The notes under the pieces: generated by a model
What the model saw: the letters and a program-made list of their open reading frames with translations, nothing else
Databases searched by the model: none
Told to the model about the DNA's origin: nothing
Made by a program: the position numbers and the translations under genes
Source: Paramagnetospirillum magneticum AMB-1
Lineage (GTDB): Bacteria; Pseudomonadota; Alphaproteobacteria; Rhodospirillales; Magnetospirillaceae
NCBI RefSeq assembly: GCF_000009985.1
Contig: NC_007626.1
Coordinates: 1,760,745-1,824,744 of the forward strand
Direction of reading: 5' to 3'
DNA length: 64,000 bases
Shown here: positions 33,645 to 41,405 of the stretch, one piece after another
Layout: every line of letters begins with the position of its first letter
How positions within the stretch are numbered: the first letter of the stretch is position 1

Positions 33645-34981
33645 CAGCCCAGGAAGCGACGGCGGTCGATGCCGTACTTGGCCATCTTCTCGTTGAGCGT
33701 CCGGCGCGGCAGGTCCAGCAGGCGCATGACCTCGGCGACATCCCCCTGGGCCTGAATGAAGGCCGCCTCGATGCGCTGGCGCTCGAACAGGGCGACGCTG
33801 GCCTGCAATCCATCCCCCTGGGCTTCCGCCGCGACCGGCGCCGCCGCCCGCAGCCCCAGGCCCAGGGCGAAGCGTTCCGCCTCGTTGCGCAATTCCCGCA
33901 CATTGCCCGGCCAGTCATGGGCCAGCAGGGCCTGCACATTGCCTTCGGTCAGGGTCGGGGGCGTGCGGCCGTGGGCATTGGCGGCCAGGGCGGCGAAGCT
34001 CTCGAACAGGGCGACGATGTCCTCGCGGCGCTCGGCCAGGGGGGGCAAGCGGATTTCCGCCACATGCAGGCGGTAATACAGATCCTCGCGGAAGCGGCCG
34101 GCGCGGACTTCGGCCAGCAGATCGGCCTTGGCGGCGGTGATCACCCGCAGGTCGACGGGAATGGTGCGGTTGCCGCCCAGGGGTTCGATGCAGCGTTCCT
34201 GCAGCACGCGCAGCAGCTTGGCCTGAAGCGCCAGCGGCATGCTTTCCACCTCGTCCAGGAACAAGGTGCCGCCATGGGCGTGCTCGACCTTGCCGGCCCG
34301 GCGCTGGGCGGCGCCGGTGAAGGCCCCGGCCTCGTGGCCGAAGAACTCGCTTTCGAACATGGTTTCGGGGATGGCGGCGCAGTTGACCGCCACGAAGGGC
34401 CGGGCGGCGCGGGGGCCGCAATCGTGCAGGCAGCGGGCCACCAGTTCCTTGCCGCAGCCGGTATCGCCGAAGATCACCACGTTGAGCGGCAGCGGCGCCA
34501 GTTCTCGGACCTGGGCGCGGACGTTCTCCATGGCCTGGGACGGGCCGATCAGGCGCCGCGCCATGTCGTCGCCGGCCCCCAGGGCGCGCAGGCGGCGATT
34601 TTCCAGCACCAGCCGCCGCTTCTCGCAGGCGCGGCCCACCGCCTGGGCCAAACGCTCGGGGGCGAAGGGCTTTTCGATGAAGTCGTAGGCGCCTTCGCGC
34701 ATGGCTTCCACCGCCAGCGGAATATCGCCGTGGCCGGTGACCAGGATTACCGGCAGATCGGGGTCCTGGGCCTGGGCCGCCTTCAGAAGCCCGATGCCGT
34801 CCAGGCCCGGCATGCGCACGTCGCTGACCAGGATGCCGGGAAAGTCCCGGGACAGCCGGCCCAACGCCCCTTCGGGCCGGGCCAGGACGGTCACGTCGAA
34901 TCCCGCCAGTCCAAGCCATTGCTTGACGGCGATCCGCATGGGTTCTTCGTCGTCGACGAACAGAATCTGACCGGCGCTCAT
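33644..34981 (-). CDS. dctD: Sigma-54-dependent response regulator DctD
   Basis: 445 residues: receiver domain (1-120; acidic pocket Asp10/Asp11, phosphoacceptor Asp54 in VSDVRMPG, Lys in FIEKPF), AAA+ domain (about 145-370; Walker A GDTGCGKE, the sigma-54 contact loop GAFTGA, LFLDEVESM Walker B, arginine finger region FREDLYYRL) and a C-terminal Fis-type helix-turn-helix (RRTLNEKMAKYGIDRRRF). The neighbour dctB is divergent with 72 bases between the starts. DctD phosphorylated by DctB should activate a sigma-54 promoter of a dicarboxylate transporter; the one at 31870 is the best candidate in the window. Confidence 0.92.
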   Translation of the reverse strand: MSAGQILFVDDEEPMRIAVKQWLGLAGFDVTVLARPEGALGRLSRDFPGILVSDVRMPGLDGIGLLKAAQAQDPDLPVILVTGHGDIPLAVEAMREGAYDFIEKPFAPERLAQAVGRACEKRRLVLENRRLRALGAGDDMARRLIGPSQAMENVRAQVRELAPLPLNVVIFGDTGCGKELVARCLHDCGPRAARPFVAVNCAAIPETMFESEFFGHEAGAFTGAAQRRAGKVEHAHGGTLFLDEVESMPLALQAKLLRVLQERCIEPLGGNRTIPVDLRVITAAKADLLAEVRAGRFREDLYYRLHVAEIRLPPLAERREDIVALFESFAALAANAHGRTPPTLTEGNVQALLAHDWPGNVRELRNEAERFALGLGLRAAAPVAAEAQGDGLQASVALFERQRIEAAFIQAQGDVAEVMRLLDLPRRTLNEKMAKYGIDRRRFLG

Positions 34982-35053
34982 GTCAGGACCATACCGCAGC
35001 CGGGATGAAAATCAAATTGCCGGGGGTGGGGCTGCCGTGTTTGCCTTGAGGGC

Positions 35054-36874
35054 ATGACCCGGCCCGCCGCTCCACCCTCCGCGCGTCCCAGCCACCCTGT
35101 CGCCCCGCTGCTGCTGCTGGCGGCGTTGCTGGGCGGGCTGGTGGTGGCCTGGGTGTACCAGCGGGCCAGGATTGAAGCCCTGGACGGCGCCCTGGTCATG
35201 GGGCAGCAGCGTCTGGGCCTTTACGCCTCGACCATCCGAGCGGCGCTGGACCGCTTTTCCTATCTGCCAGCCACCATGGCGCTGGACCGCGAGGTGATCG
35301 AGGTGCTGGGTGGGCATCCGTCCCAGGCCGCCGCCCTGAGCGCCAAGCTGGAGACCATCAATGCCGGCGCCCGCTCGGCCTCGCTTTACGTCATGGACAG
35401 GCGCGGCGTGACGGTGGCGGCCAGCAACTGGCGCACCGAGACCTCCTATGTGGGCAATGACTACAGCTTCCGCCCCTATTTCACCCAGGTGATGACCACC
35501 GGAACCGGCCGGTTTTTCGGCATCGGGGTGACCACCAAGCTGCCCGGCTATTTTCTCGCCTCGGCGGTGCGGACGGCCTCGGGCGAGATCATCGGCTCGG
35601 TGGTGGTCAAGATCGACCTGGAAACCCTGGAAGAGGATTGGGGCGGTGGCGACGGCGCGGTGATGGTCACCGATGAGGACGGCATGGTGATCCTGACCAG
35701 CCGCCCGCTCTGGAAATATGCCGTCGACGGCCCGGTGACGACGGAGTTGCGCCGCAAGCTCGACGCGACCCAGCGCTATGGCGCGGTGCCGCTGCGGCCG
35801 CTGGAGCGGCAGGCGCTGCTGCAACTGGGCGAGACCGCCCGGCTGGAACAGGTGGGCGAGTCCGCCTTCGTGGCCCAATCTCAGGCCCTGGACGAGGAGG
35901 GGTGGGCGATCCACTACCTCGCCGACTGGGAGGTCATGGAAAGCAATGTGCGCTCCACCGCCGCCCTGGCCGGGCTGGGCTGGGTCGCCTTCATCTTGCT
36001 GCTGCTCTATCTGCGCCAGCGGCGTCTGGTGCTGAAGGCCAAGCTGGACGCCAAGGAAACCCTGGAACGGCTGGTGGCCCAGCGCACCGAGGCGCTGAGC
36101 GCCGAAATCGTCGAGCGCCAGCGCACCGAGCGCCATCTGCGCGAGACCCAGGACGAACTGATCCATGCCGGCAAGATGGCGGCCCTGGGGCAGATGTCCA
36201 CGGCCATCGCCCACGAACTCAATCAGCCCCTGGCGGCCATCCAGACCTTCGTGGCCAGTTCCCGCATCTTTGTCGAGCGCGGCGATGCCGAGACGGCCGG
36301 CGCCAACCTGACCATGATCGACGACCTGTGCCGCCGCATGGCCGACATCATCCGCCATCTGAGGGTCTTCGCCCGCAAGAGTCCGGTGGCCTCCCAGGTC
36401 ATGGACCCCGCCGCCTCGGTCAGCCGCGCCGTGGCGCTGCTGGCGGTCCGGCTGCGTCAGGCCGACGTGGACCTGGTCTGGGCGCCGCCCCAGGGACTAA
36501 TGGTGGCCGGCGACCCCGGCCGGCTGGATCAGGTTTTCGTCAACCTGCTGGCCAATGCCGTGGACGCCGTGGCGCAAAGTCCGGCGCGGCGCATCCAGGT
36601 GGACGCCATGGCGGTGGGCGAAGACGTGGTGATCACCGTCGCCGACAGCGGTCCCGGACTGACCTCCGACGTGGCCGACCGGGTGTTCGAACCCTTCTTC
36701 ACCACCAAGGACGTGGGCGAGGGGTTGGGGCTGGGACTGTCGCTGTCCTACGGCATCATCCGGGACATGGGGGGCTCCATCCGGGTGGAGAACCGGTCGG
36801 GCGGCGGAGCGGTTTTTTTGATCTCGCTTCCTGCGGTCGGATGTGAAGGACTTCACGTAACCCACGGAAAGTGA
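35054..36874 (+). CDS. dctB: Sensor histidine kinase DctB
   Basis: 606 residues. Transmembrane helix 1 at about 16-35 (APLLLLAALLGGLVVAWVY), a periplasmic double-PDC sensor domain (NDYSFRPYFTQVMTTGTGRF is the DctB ligand-pocket signature), transmembrane helix 2 at about 303-322, a coiled coil (ETLERLVAQRTEALSAEIVE), the H-box AIAHELNQPLAAI with the phosphorylated His near residue 386, and the ATPase boxes NLLANAVDAV, DSGPGL, EPFFTTK and GLGLGLSLSYGI. It senses C4-dicarboxylates and phosphorylates DctD. The start ATG at 35054 has no strong ribosome site. Confidence 0.93.
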   Translation: MTRPAAPPSARPSHPVAPLLLLAALLGGLVVAWVYQRARIEALDGALVMGQQRLGLYASTIRAALDRFSYLPATMALDREVIEVLGGHPSQAAALSAKLETINAGARSASLYVMDRRGVTVAASNWRTETSYVGNDYSFRPYFTQVMTTGTGRFFGIGVTTKLPGYFLASAVRTASGEIIGSVVVKIDLETLEEDWGGGDGAVMVTDEDGMVILTSRPLWKYAVDGPVTTELRRKLDATQRYGAVPLRPLERQALLQLGETARLEQVGESAFVAQSQALDEEGWAIHYLADWEVMESNVRSTAALAGLGWVAFILLLLYLRQRRLVLKAKLDAKETLERLVAQRTEALSAEIVERQRTERHLRETQDELIHAGKMAALGQMSTAIAHELNQPLAAIQTFVASSRIFVERGDAETAGANLTMIDDLCRRMADIIRHLRVFARKSPVASQVMDPAASVSRAVALLAVRLRQADVDLVWAPPQGLMVAGDPGRLDQVFVNLLANAVDAVAQSPARRIQVDAMAVGEDVVITVADSGPGLTSDVADRVFEPFFTTKDVGEGLGLGLSLSYGIIRDMGGSIRVENRSGGGAVFLISLPAVGCEGLHVTHGK

Positions 36875-36973
36875 GTCATTTCTGCAACACTGTCGACTCG
36901 GCGGGTGGAAAAGTGAACACTGTGTGAATGCATGTGTTGACGCCGTGAATCCGCGTGTGATTCCATCCGCTGC

Positions 36974-37285
36974 ATGTTGCAGGAACTTCTCAGCCGCTGC
37001 CGTCGCGTCGTCGGGCCGATGATCGGGCTTGGTGCCGTGGCCTACTTCACCTATCACACCGTGGAAGGTGATCGTGGCGTGCTGGCCTATTTCCGTCTGC
37101 AGGCCGAGATTTTGGAGGCCGAGATGCATCTGTCCCGGGTGGCGTCGGAACGCACCGAGATGGAACACCGGGTGCAGCTTCTGCGCCCCGATCACCTGGA
37201 CCCCGATATGCTGGAAGAACGTGCCCGCATCATGCTGAACATGGGCCGCGACGGCGAGGTCGTGGTGTTCGACAAGCGGCGCTAG
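36974..37285 (+). CDS. ftsB: Septum formation initiator FtsB/DivIC
   Basis: 103 residues: a short basic N-terminus, one membrane helix (about residues 14-30, MIGLGAVAYFTYHTV), a coiled coil (RLQAEILEAEMHLSRVASER) and a conserved C-terminal LEERARIMLNMGRDGEVVVF. FtsB joins FtsL and FtsQ in the divisome. In many alphaproteobacteria ftsB precedes the pyruvate dehydrogenase genes; here it is followed by a dispersed repeat and the Kir channel operon instead. Confidence 0.88.
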   Translation: MLQELLSRCRRVVGPMIGLGAVAYFTYHTVEGDRGVLAYFRLQAEILEAEMHLSRVASERTEMEHRVQLLRPDHLDPDMLEERARIMLNMGRDGEVVVFDKRR

Positions 37286-37287
37286 AA

Positions 37288-37364
37288 GGCTGCGGAAAAC
37301 CCCGCTTCGCAGCTGGGCACCCGCCCAGACCCGTTCGGAGGCGCAGCCTCCGAACCTCCAGTTT
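37288..37364 (+). repeat. Dispersed intergenic repeat, short copy
   Basis: Shares CCCCGCTTCGC, GACCCGTTCGGAGGCGCAGC and CTCCGAACCTCCAGTTT with the long copies at 58195-58362 and 62062-62213. The palindrome GTTCGGAGGC-GCA-GCCTCCGAAC lies at 37333-37355. It may also end transcription of ftsB. Confidence 0.8.
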
Positions 37365-37374
37365 CTTCGATGGA

Positions 37375-37830
37375 TTAAAGCCCCGCCTTCTTCGGCACCT
37401 TCCTGCACTTGGCCCGCCCCATGCCGGTGATCCGGCATTCGGTGGTTTCCTCCCACAGGCGGATGACCAGGAAGATCTCCTTGTCGCGGTATTCGATCAG
37501 CACGTTCTGGAACGAGCTGGTTTCCAGGATGGGGCGCGCCGTCAGGTCGCGGAACACCAGCAGCGGGCAGGCCTTGACCCGATCGCAGATGGCCACGGAT
37601 TCCAGGCTGATCAGGGTGGTTCCGCGTGAGCGTCCGACGCTGAGGCGGACGGGGCGGCTCGCCGCCTTGGCCTTGGCGTAGTGGGCGCGGCCCCATTTCT
37701 GGGCGGCCTCCAGTTCCGGCGTGCTGGGGTCGTAGGAGAACTCGATGAAGATGCGGTTGCCTTCGACCTCCTCGGCCCGGGCCGGCAGGCACAGCAGCAG
37801 CATGACCGCAGCCAGGATCATCCTGATCAC
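37375..37830 (-). CDS. Exported hypothetical protein co-transcribed with the Kir channel
   Basis: About 151 residues. The GTG at 37830 overlaps the channel stop codon (GTGA), giving translational coupling; an ATG three codons on (37821) is the alternative. A signal peptide (MILAAVMLLLCLPARA) is followed by a small domain with strands around RIFIEFSYDPSTPELEAAQK and four cysteines (AICDRVKAC, ECRITGMGRAKC) that may pair in the periplasm. No family recognised. Coupling to the channel suggests a role with it in the cell envelope, which is inference. Confidence 0.7.
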   Translation of the reverse strand: MIRMILAAVMLLLCLPARAEEVEGNRIFIEFSYDPSTPELEAAQKWGRAHYAKAKAASRPVRLSVGRSRGTTLISLESVAICDRVKACPLLVFRDLTARPILETSSFQNVLIEYRDKEIFLVIRLWEETTECRITGMGRAKCRKVPKKAGL

Positions 37831-38714
37831 TGGGCGATCTCGTGGAACTTGGTGAGGTCCAGGGCGCGGCGGCCGTCGGGCAGGGTGGTGAAGACATCCA
37901 CGAACCGGCCGCCCCAGATGATCTCGTCGCAGGAATAGGCATGCCGGGCGTGGACATCCTGGGCAAAGGCCTCGTGATGGCCGGTGAACAGCACCAGCAG
38001 TTCGGAATGGCTGTGGCGCAGGGTCTCGGCGGTCTCGCCATAGAGCGGGCTGTGGTGGTCGATGGGGTGCATGATGGTCCACGACAGCGAAAAGATCGGC
38101 GAGTGCGAGCGGGTCAGCTGCAGGTCGTGGAACCGGCGGAACAGCATGCCTTCCTGGCTGATTTCGCTGCGGACCAGCACCAGATGGACGTCGGCCTCGA
38201 TGATCTGTTCGACCCTGAGATTGGCCAGCCGCATCATCAAGGTGGGCTTGCCCTCGAACTCGGTGACCACCGTGCAGGAACTGAACAGCACCCCGGCGGT
38301 GGGGCGGGTGAAGCGGGCGTAGATCAGGCTGGCGGCCACCGCCAGCCCCAGCATGCCGCACAGCGCCTCCAGGGTGACCTGGGTGTTGGCCAGCGGTCCG
38401 ATCGGGATCAGCTTGCCATAGCCGATGGTGGCCATGGTCTGGACGCTGAAGAAGAAGGCATCGGTGAACGATCCCGGCCGGGCGTTCTCGATGACGTCGC
38501 CGCAGGCCAGATAGGCCAGGGCGAACAGGGCGTTGGCCATCAGATAGAGGCCGGCGATGACGGCGAAGAACCCGGGCCAGGAGACCGTCAGCAAGTGGTG
38601 GTAATGGTCGTCGAGCCAGCCACGCTTTTCCAGGCCCAGGCGGGCGATGTTGCTCGACCCGTCGGGATTGAGGATGCGCGGCCTGGAGACTGGCGGTTTC
38701 ATGCCTTCCGTCAT
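37827..38714 (-). CDS. Inward-rectifier potassium channel KirBac3 type
   Basis: 295 residues, the length of Magnetospirillum KirBac3.1. The start MTEGMKPP at 38714 corresponds to MTGGMKPP of that channel. Slide helix LEKRGWLDDHYHHLLTVSW, outer helix, pore helix and filter TIGYG (residues 96-100), inner helix GMLGLAVAASLIYARF and the cytoplasmic beta domain (SEISQEGMLFRRFHDLQLTR, YSCDEIIWGGRFVDVF) are all intact and almost residue-for-residue like the known protein. This is the strongest taxonomic marker of the window. The channel is gated by lipids and cytoplasmic signals in the family. Confidence 0.96.
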   Translation of the reverse strand: MTEGMKPPVSRPRILNPDGSSNIARLGLEKRGWLDDHYHHLLTVSWPGFFAVIAGLYLMANALFALAYLACGDVIENARPGSFTDAFFFSVQTMATIGYGKLIPIGPLANTQVTLEALCGMLGLAVAASLIYARFTRPTAGVLFSSCTVVTEFEGKPTLMMRLANLRVEQIIEADVHLVLVRSEISQEGMLFRRFHDLQLTRSHSPIFSLSWTIMHPIDHHSPLYGETAETLRHSHSELLVLFTGHHEAFAQDVHARHAYSCDEIIWGGRFVDVFTTLPDGRRALDLTKFHEIAQ

Positions 38715-38813
38715 GCCAGAGACCGAGACAAAAGTCGATGATCTCGAAGTCCTTGCCTTGGAGGGCGGGGTTGGGATAACCCGGGGCACCGTTCCGCCGC
38801 CTGGAGGTTCCGC

Positions 38814-39791
38814 GTGTTCAAGCTTCTCGCCCGCGTCGGTATCGACGGCTTCCTGCTGGGCCTGATCGTCATGGTGGGGCTGGCGTGGCTGTTGCCCGAT
38901 TTCGGCAAGAGCGGCGGCTATCTCGCCATGGACGCCATCACCGGCTATGGCGTCGCCCTGGTCTTCCTGCTGTACGGCTTGACCCTGCCGCCCGAGCGCA
39001 TGAAGGCCGGTCTGGTGAACTGGCGCCTGCATTTGCTGGTCCAGATCTCCACCTTCGGGCTGTTCCCGGTCCTGGCCTGGGGGGCGGCCCTGGCTTTTGG
39101 CGGAAAGATCGACCCCGATCTGATGCTGGGCTTCTTCTTCCTGGCGGCCTTGCCGTCGACCATCTCGTCCTCGGTGGCCATGACCTCCATCGCGCGGGGC
39201 AACGTGGCCGGAGCCATCTTCAACGCCACCTTGTCCAGCCTGCTGGGCGTGGTGCTGACCCCGCTGTGGGTCAACTGGTACCTGTCGTCCAGCGGCGCGT
39301 CGCTGGATCTGGGGCGGGTGCTGCTCAAGATCGTCCTGCTGGTCCTGCTGCCCATCATCCTGGGCCAGGTGCTGCGGCCCTGGGTTCGGGGCTGGATCGA
39401 GCACAACACCAAATGGCTGAAGTCGCTGGACCGCATCATCATCTTGCTGATCGTCTTCAACTCGTTCTCGGATTCGGTGGCCGAGGGCGTGTGGGCGGGG
39501 CATGGCGGCGGCTTCGTCGCCCAGGCGGTGGGCGGGGCGGCGGTGCTGTTCGCCTTCGTCTTCATCCTGCTGCGGCTGACCTGCCGGGCGCTGGGCTTCA
39601 ACCGCGAGGACCTGATCGCCGGGGTGTTCTGCGGCACCAAGAAGTCGCTGGCCACCGGCGTGCCCATGGCCAAGATCATGTTCGGCGCCTCGCCCGCCCT
39701 GGGGCTGATCATCGCACCGACCATCCTTTATCACCTGATCCAGCTGGTGGCCGCCGGCATCATCGCCCGGCGCTGGCAGGACGAGGCCTGA
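38814..39791 (+). CDS. SBF-like (bile acid:Na+ symporter family) transporter
   Basis: 325 residues from a GTG start with GGAGG nine bases upstream. Nine or ten hydrophobic helices are evident. The conserved stretches LPSTISSSVAMTSIARGNVA (crossover region) and CGTKKSLATGVPMAKIMF are hallmarks of the SBF-like/YfeH-type branch. Cargo unknown. It is divergent from the KirBac gene with 99 bases between. Confidence 0.85.
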   Translation: MFKLLARVGIDGFLLGLIVMVGLAWLLPDFGKSGGYLAMDAITGYGVALVFLLYGLTLPPERMKAGLVNWRLHLLVQISTFGLFPVLAWGAALAFGGKIDPDLMLGFFFLAALPSTISSSVAMTSIARGNVAGAIFNATLSSLLGVVLTPLWVNWYLSSSGASLDLGRVLLKIVLLVLLPIILGQVLRPWVRGWIEHNTKWLKSLDRIIILLIVFNSFSDSVAEGVWAGHGGGFVAQAVGGAAVLFAFVFILLRLTCRALGFNREDLIAGVFCGTKKSLATGVPMAKIMFGASPALGLIIAPTILYHLIQLVAAGIIARRWQDEA

Positions 39792-39834
39792 GCCGGAAAA
39801 GTCCCTTGCGGAAGAGGGGCTTCCACGCTATTTG

Positions 39835-39851
39835 TTGCGAGTAAATCGCAA
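39835..39851. promoter_or_regulatory. Inverted repeat before irr
   Basis: TTGCGA (39835-39840) and TCGCAA (39846-39851) flank five bases, 15 bases before the irr start. A Fur/Irr-family autoregulatory site is plausible. Confidence 0.4.
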
Positions 39852-39865
39852 TCGCAGTGTTGACT

Positions 39866-40282
39866 ATGATCTCGTCCGGTGCCTCTTCCGAACTGATTCT
39901 CCGCGACGCGGGGCTGCGGCCGACCCGCCAGCGCCAGGGCATGGTCGAATTGCTGCGCGGCCTGGGGGCGGAGAACGTCTCGGCCGACGAGATGCACCGT
40001 CTGGCGGCCAAGGTGGGGCTGCGGCTGTCGCTGGCCACCACCTACAACATCCTCAACCAGTTCGCCAAGGCGGGGCTGGTACGGCGGGTCGACCTGGGCG
40101 AACGGACCTGGTTCTGCACCAGCCCGGCAGGGCATCACCATTTCCTCGACCTGTCCACCGGCCGCCTCAGCGACATCGACGGGCGCCAGCCCGATCTCGA
40201 CCACCTGCCGCCGCCGCCGCCGGGCTATGAGGTGGAGGGGGTGGATATCCTGGTGCGGATCAGGCCCGCGAATAAGTCTTAG
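39866..40282 (+). CDS. irr: Fur-family iron regulator Irr
   Basis: 138 residues from the ATG at 39866. The winged helix (RDAGLRPTRQRQGMVELL, then LSLATTYNILNQFAKAGLV) and the HHHF metal/heme site in SPAGHHHFLDLSTGRL are those of Irr, the heme-responsive iron regulator of alphaproteobacteria. The C-terminal PPPPPGYEVEGVDILVRI is also typical. It is followed by two bacterioferritin genes with a 93-base gap, and Irr controls bacterioferritin and heme genes in related bacteria. hemA, another usual target, is 22 kb away in this window. Confidence 0.88.
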   Translation: MISSGASSELILRDAGLRPTRQRQGMVELLRGLGAENVSADEMHRLAAKVGLRLSLATTYNILNQFAKAGLVRRVDLGERTWFCTSPAGHHHFLDLSTGRLSDIDGRQPDLDHLPPPPPGYEVEGVDILVRIRPANKS

Positions 40283-40375
40283 ATGTATGGCGTTCTTATT
40301 GATACTAAACGAAAAAACTTGCTGAACCCATCGGCGCGCCCCATCATCGGCCCAACATTTTCCGGAGGGCAGACC

Positions 40376-40867
40376 ATGCAGGGCAGTAAGAAGGTCATCG
40401 ATTGTCTCAACAAGTTGCTGACGGCGGAACTGACCGCCGCCGACCAGTACTTCGCCCATTCGCGGATGATGGCCAACTGGGGCTTCAACCGCCTGTACGA
40501 GCGCATCGCCCATGAGCGCGAGGAGGAGCTGGAGCACGCCGACAAGCTGATCCGGCGCATTTTGTTCCTGGAAGGCACCCCCGACGTGGGCAAGCGCGGC
40601 AAGCTGTCCATCGGCAAGGATGTGCCCGAGATGCTGAAGAACGATCTGGCCTACGAGATCATGGTGGTGGGCGAGCTGCGCGCCGCCATCGCCCTGGTGG
40701 AGAAGGAGCAGGATTACGAGACTCGCGCCATTCTGCGCGAATTGCTCTCCGACACCGAGGAAGATCACACCCATTGGCTGGAGCAGCAGATGGGCCTGAT
40801 CGAGCGCCTGGGCCTGCAGAACTACCTGCAATCGGCGGCGGGCAGCCTGACCGGAGGCGCGTCATGA
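40376..40867 (+). CDS. bfr1: Bacterioferritin subunit 1 (ferroxidase type)
   Basis: 163 residues from the ATG at 40376 with GGAGGG upstream. Ferroxidase-centre ligands Glu18, Glu51, His54, Glu94, and Glu128/His131 (one residue insertion against E. coli numbering) are all present. The heme-ligand Met52 is replaced by Leu. So this subunit should oxidise Fe(II) but not bind heme by itself. The stop overlaps the bfr2 start (ATGA). Iron is stored in a 24-subunit shell, probably mixed with Bfr2. Confidence 0.94.
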   Translation: MQGSKKVIDCLNKLLTAELTAADQYFAHSRMMANWGFNRLYERIAHEREEELEHADKLIRRILFLEGTPDVGKRGKLSIGKDVPEMLKNDLAYEIMVVGELRAAIALVEKEQDYETRAILRELLSDTEEDHTHWLEQQMGLIERLGLQNYLQSAAGSLTGGAS

Positions 40868-41346
40868 AAGGCGACAAGGCCATCAACAAGGCGCTCAACG
40901 AGGTCCTCAAGGTCCAGCTGACCGCCATCAACCAATTCTTCCTGCATGCCCGCATGCTGAAGAACTGGGGGCTGAAGGACCTGGGCAAGGCCATCTACAA
41001 GCTGTCCATCGAGGAGATGAAGCACGCCGACGAGGTGATCGAGCGCATTCTCTTCCTCGAAGGCCTGCCCAACCTGCAGGACCTGGGCAAGCTCTATATC
41101 GGCGAGGACGTGCCCGAGATCATCGCCAACGATCTGGCCATGATGCTGAAGGAGCGCGGCGTCCTGGTCGCCGGCATCGCCCTGGCCGAGGAGAAGCAGG
41201 ACTTCGTCACCCGGCACGAACTGGCGGAAATCCTGGAAGAGGCGGAAGAGGCCATCGACTGGCTGGAAAACCAGCAGGGCCTGATCGCCTCCATGGGCCT
41301 GCCCAACTACCTGCAGGCGGCCATGGGCGAACTGGCCGGGGACTGA
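40864..41346 (+). CDS. bfr2: Bacterioferritin subunit 2 (heme-binding type)
   Basis: 160 residues. Met52 (IEEMKHAD), the axial heme ligand between subunits, is present. Ferroxidase ligands are lost: position 18 is Gln, 94 Met and 130 Ala. It is the complement of Bfr1, and a two-subunit-type bacterioferritin with overlapping genes is known from Magnetospirillum magnetotacticum. Translational coupling by ATGA should give similar amounts of both. Confidence 0.94.
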   Translation: MKGDKAINKALNEVLKVQLTAINQFFLHARMLKNWGLKDLGKAIYKLSIEEMKHADEVIERILFLEGLPNLQDLGKLYIGEDVPEIIANDLAMMLKERGVLVAGIALAEEKQDFVTRHELAEILEEAEEAIDWLENQQGLIASMGLPNYLQAAMGELAGD

Positions 41347-41358
41347 GCGGACCGCAGG

Positions 41359-41391
41359 CCGTCACCCTGAGGCCGCGCCTTGGGGTGACGG
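41359..41391. terminator. Hairpin between bfr2 and convergent MFS gene
   Basis: CCGTCACCC (41359-41367) pairs with GGGTGACGG (41383-41391), with further pairing inside the loop (AGGC/GCCT). It lies between genes ending at 41346 and 41406. Confidence 0.65.
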
Positions 41392-41405
41392 ATGGCGGAC
41401 GGGGC

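Noticed and set aside
38715..39734. N-terminal extension of the KirBac frame
   Set aside because: It runs antisense through the SBF transporter; the native start MTEGMKPP at 38714 matches the known channel.
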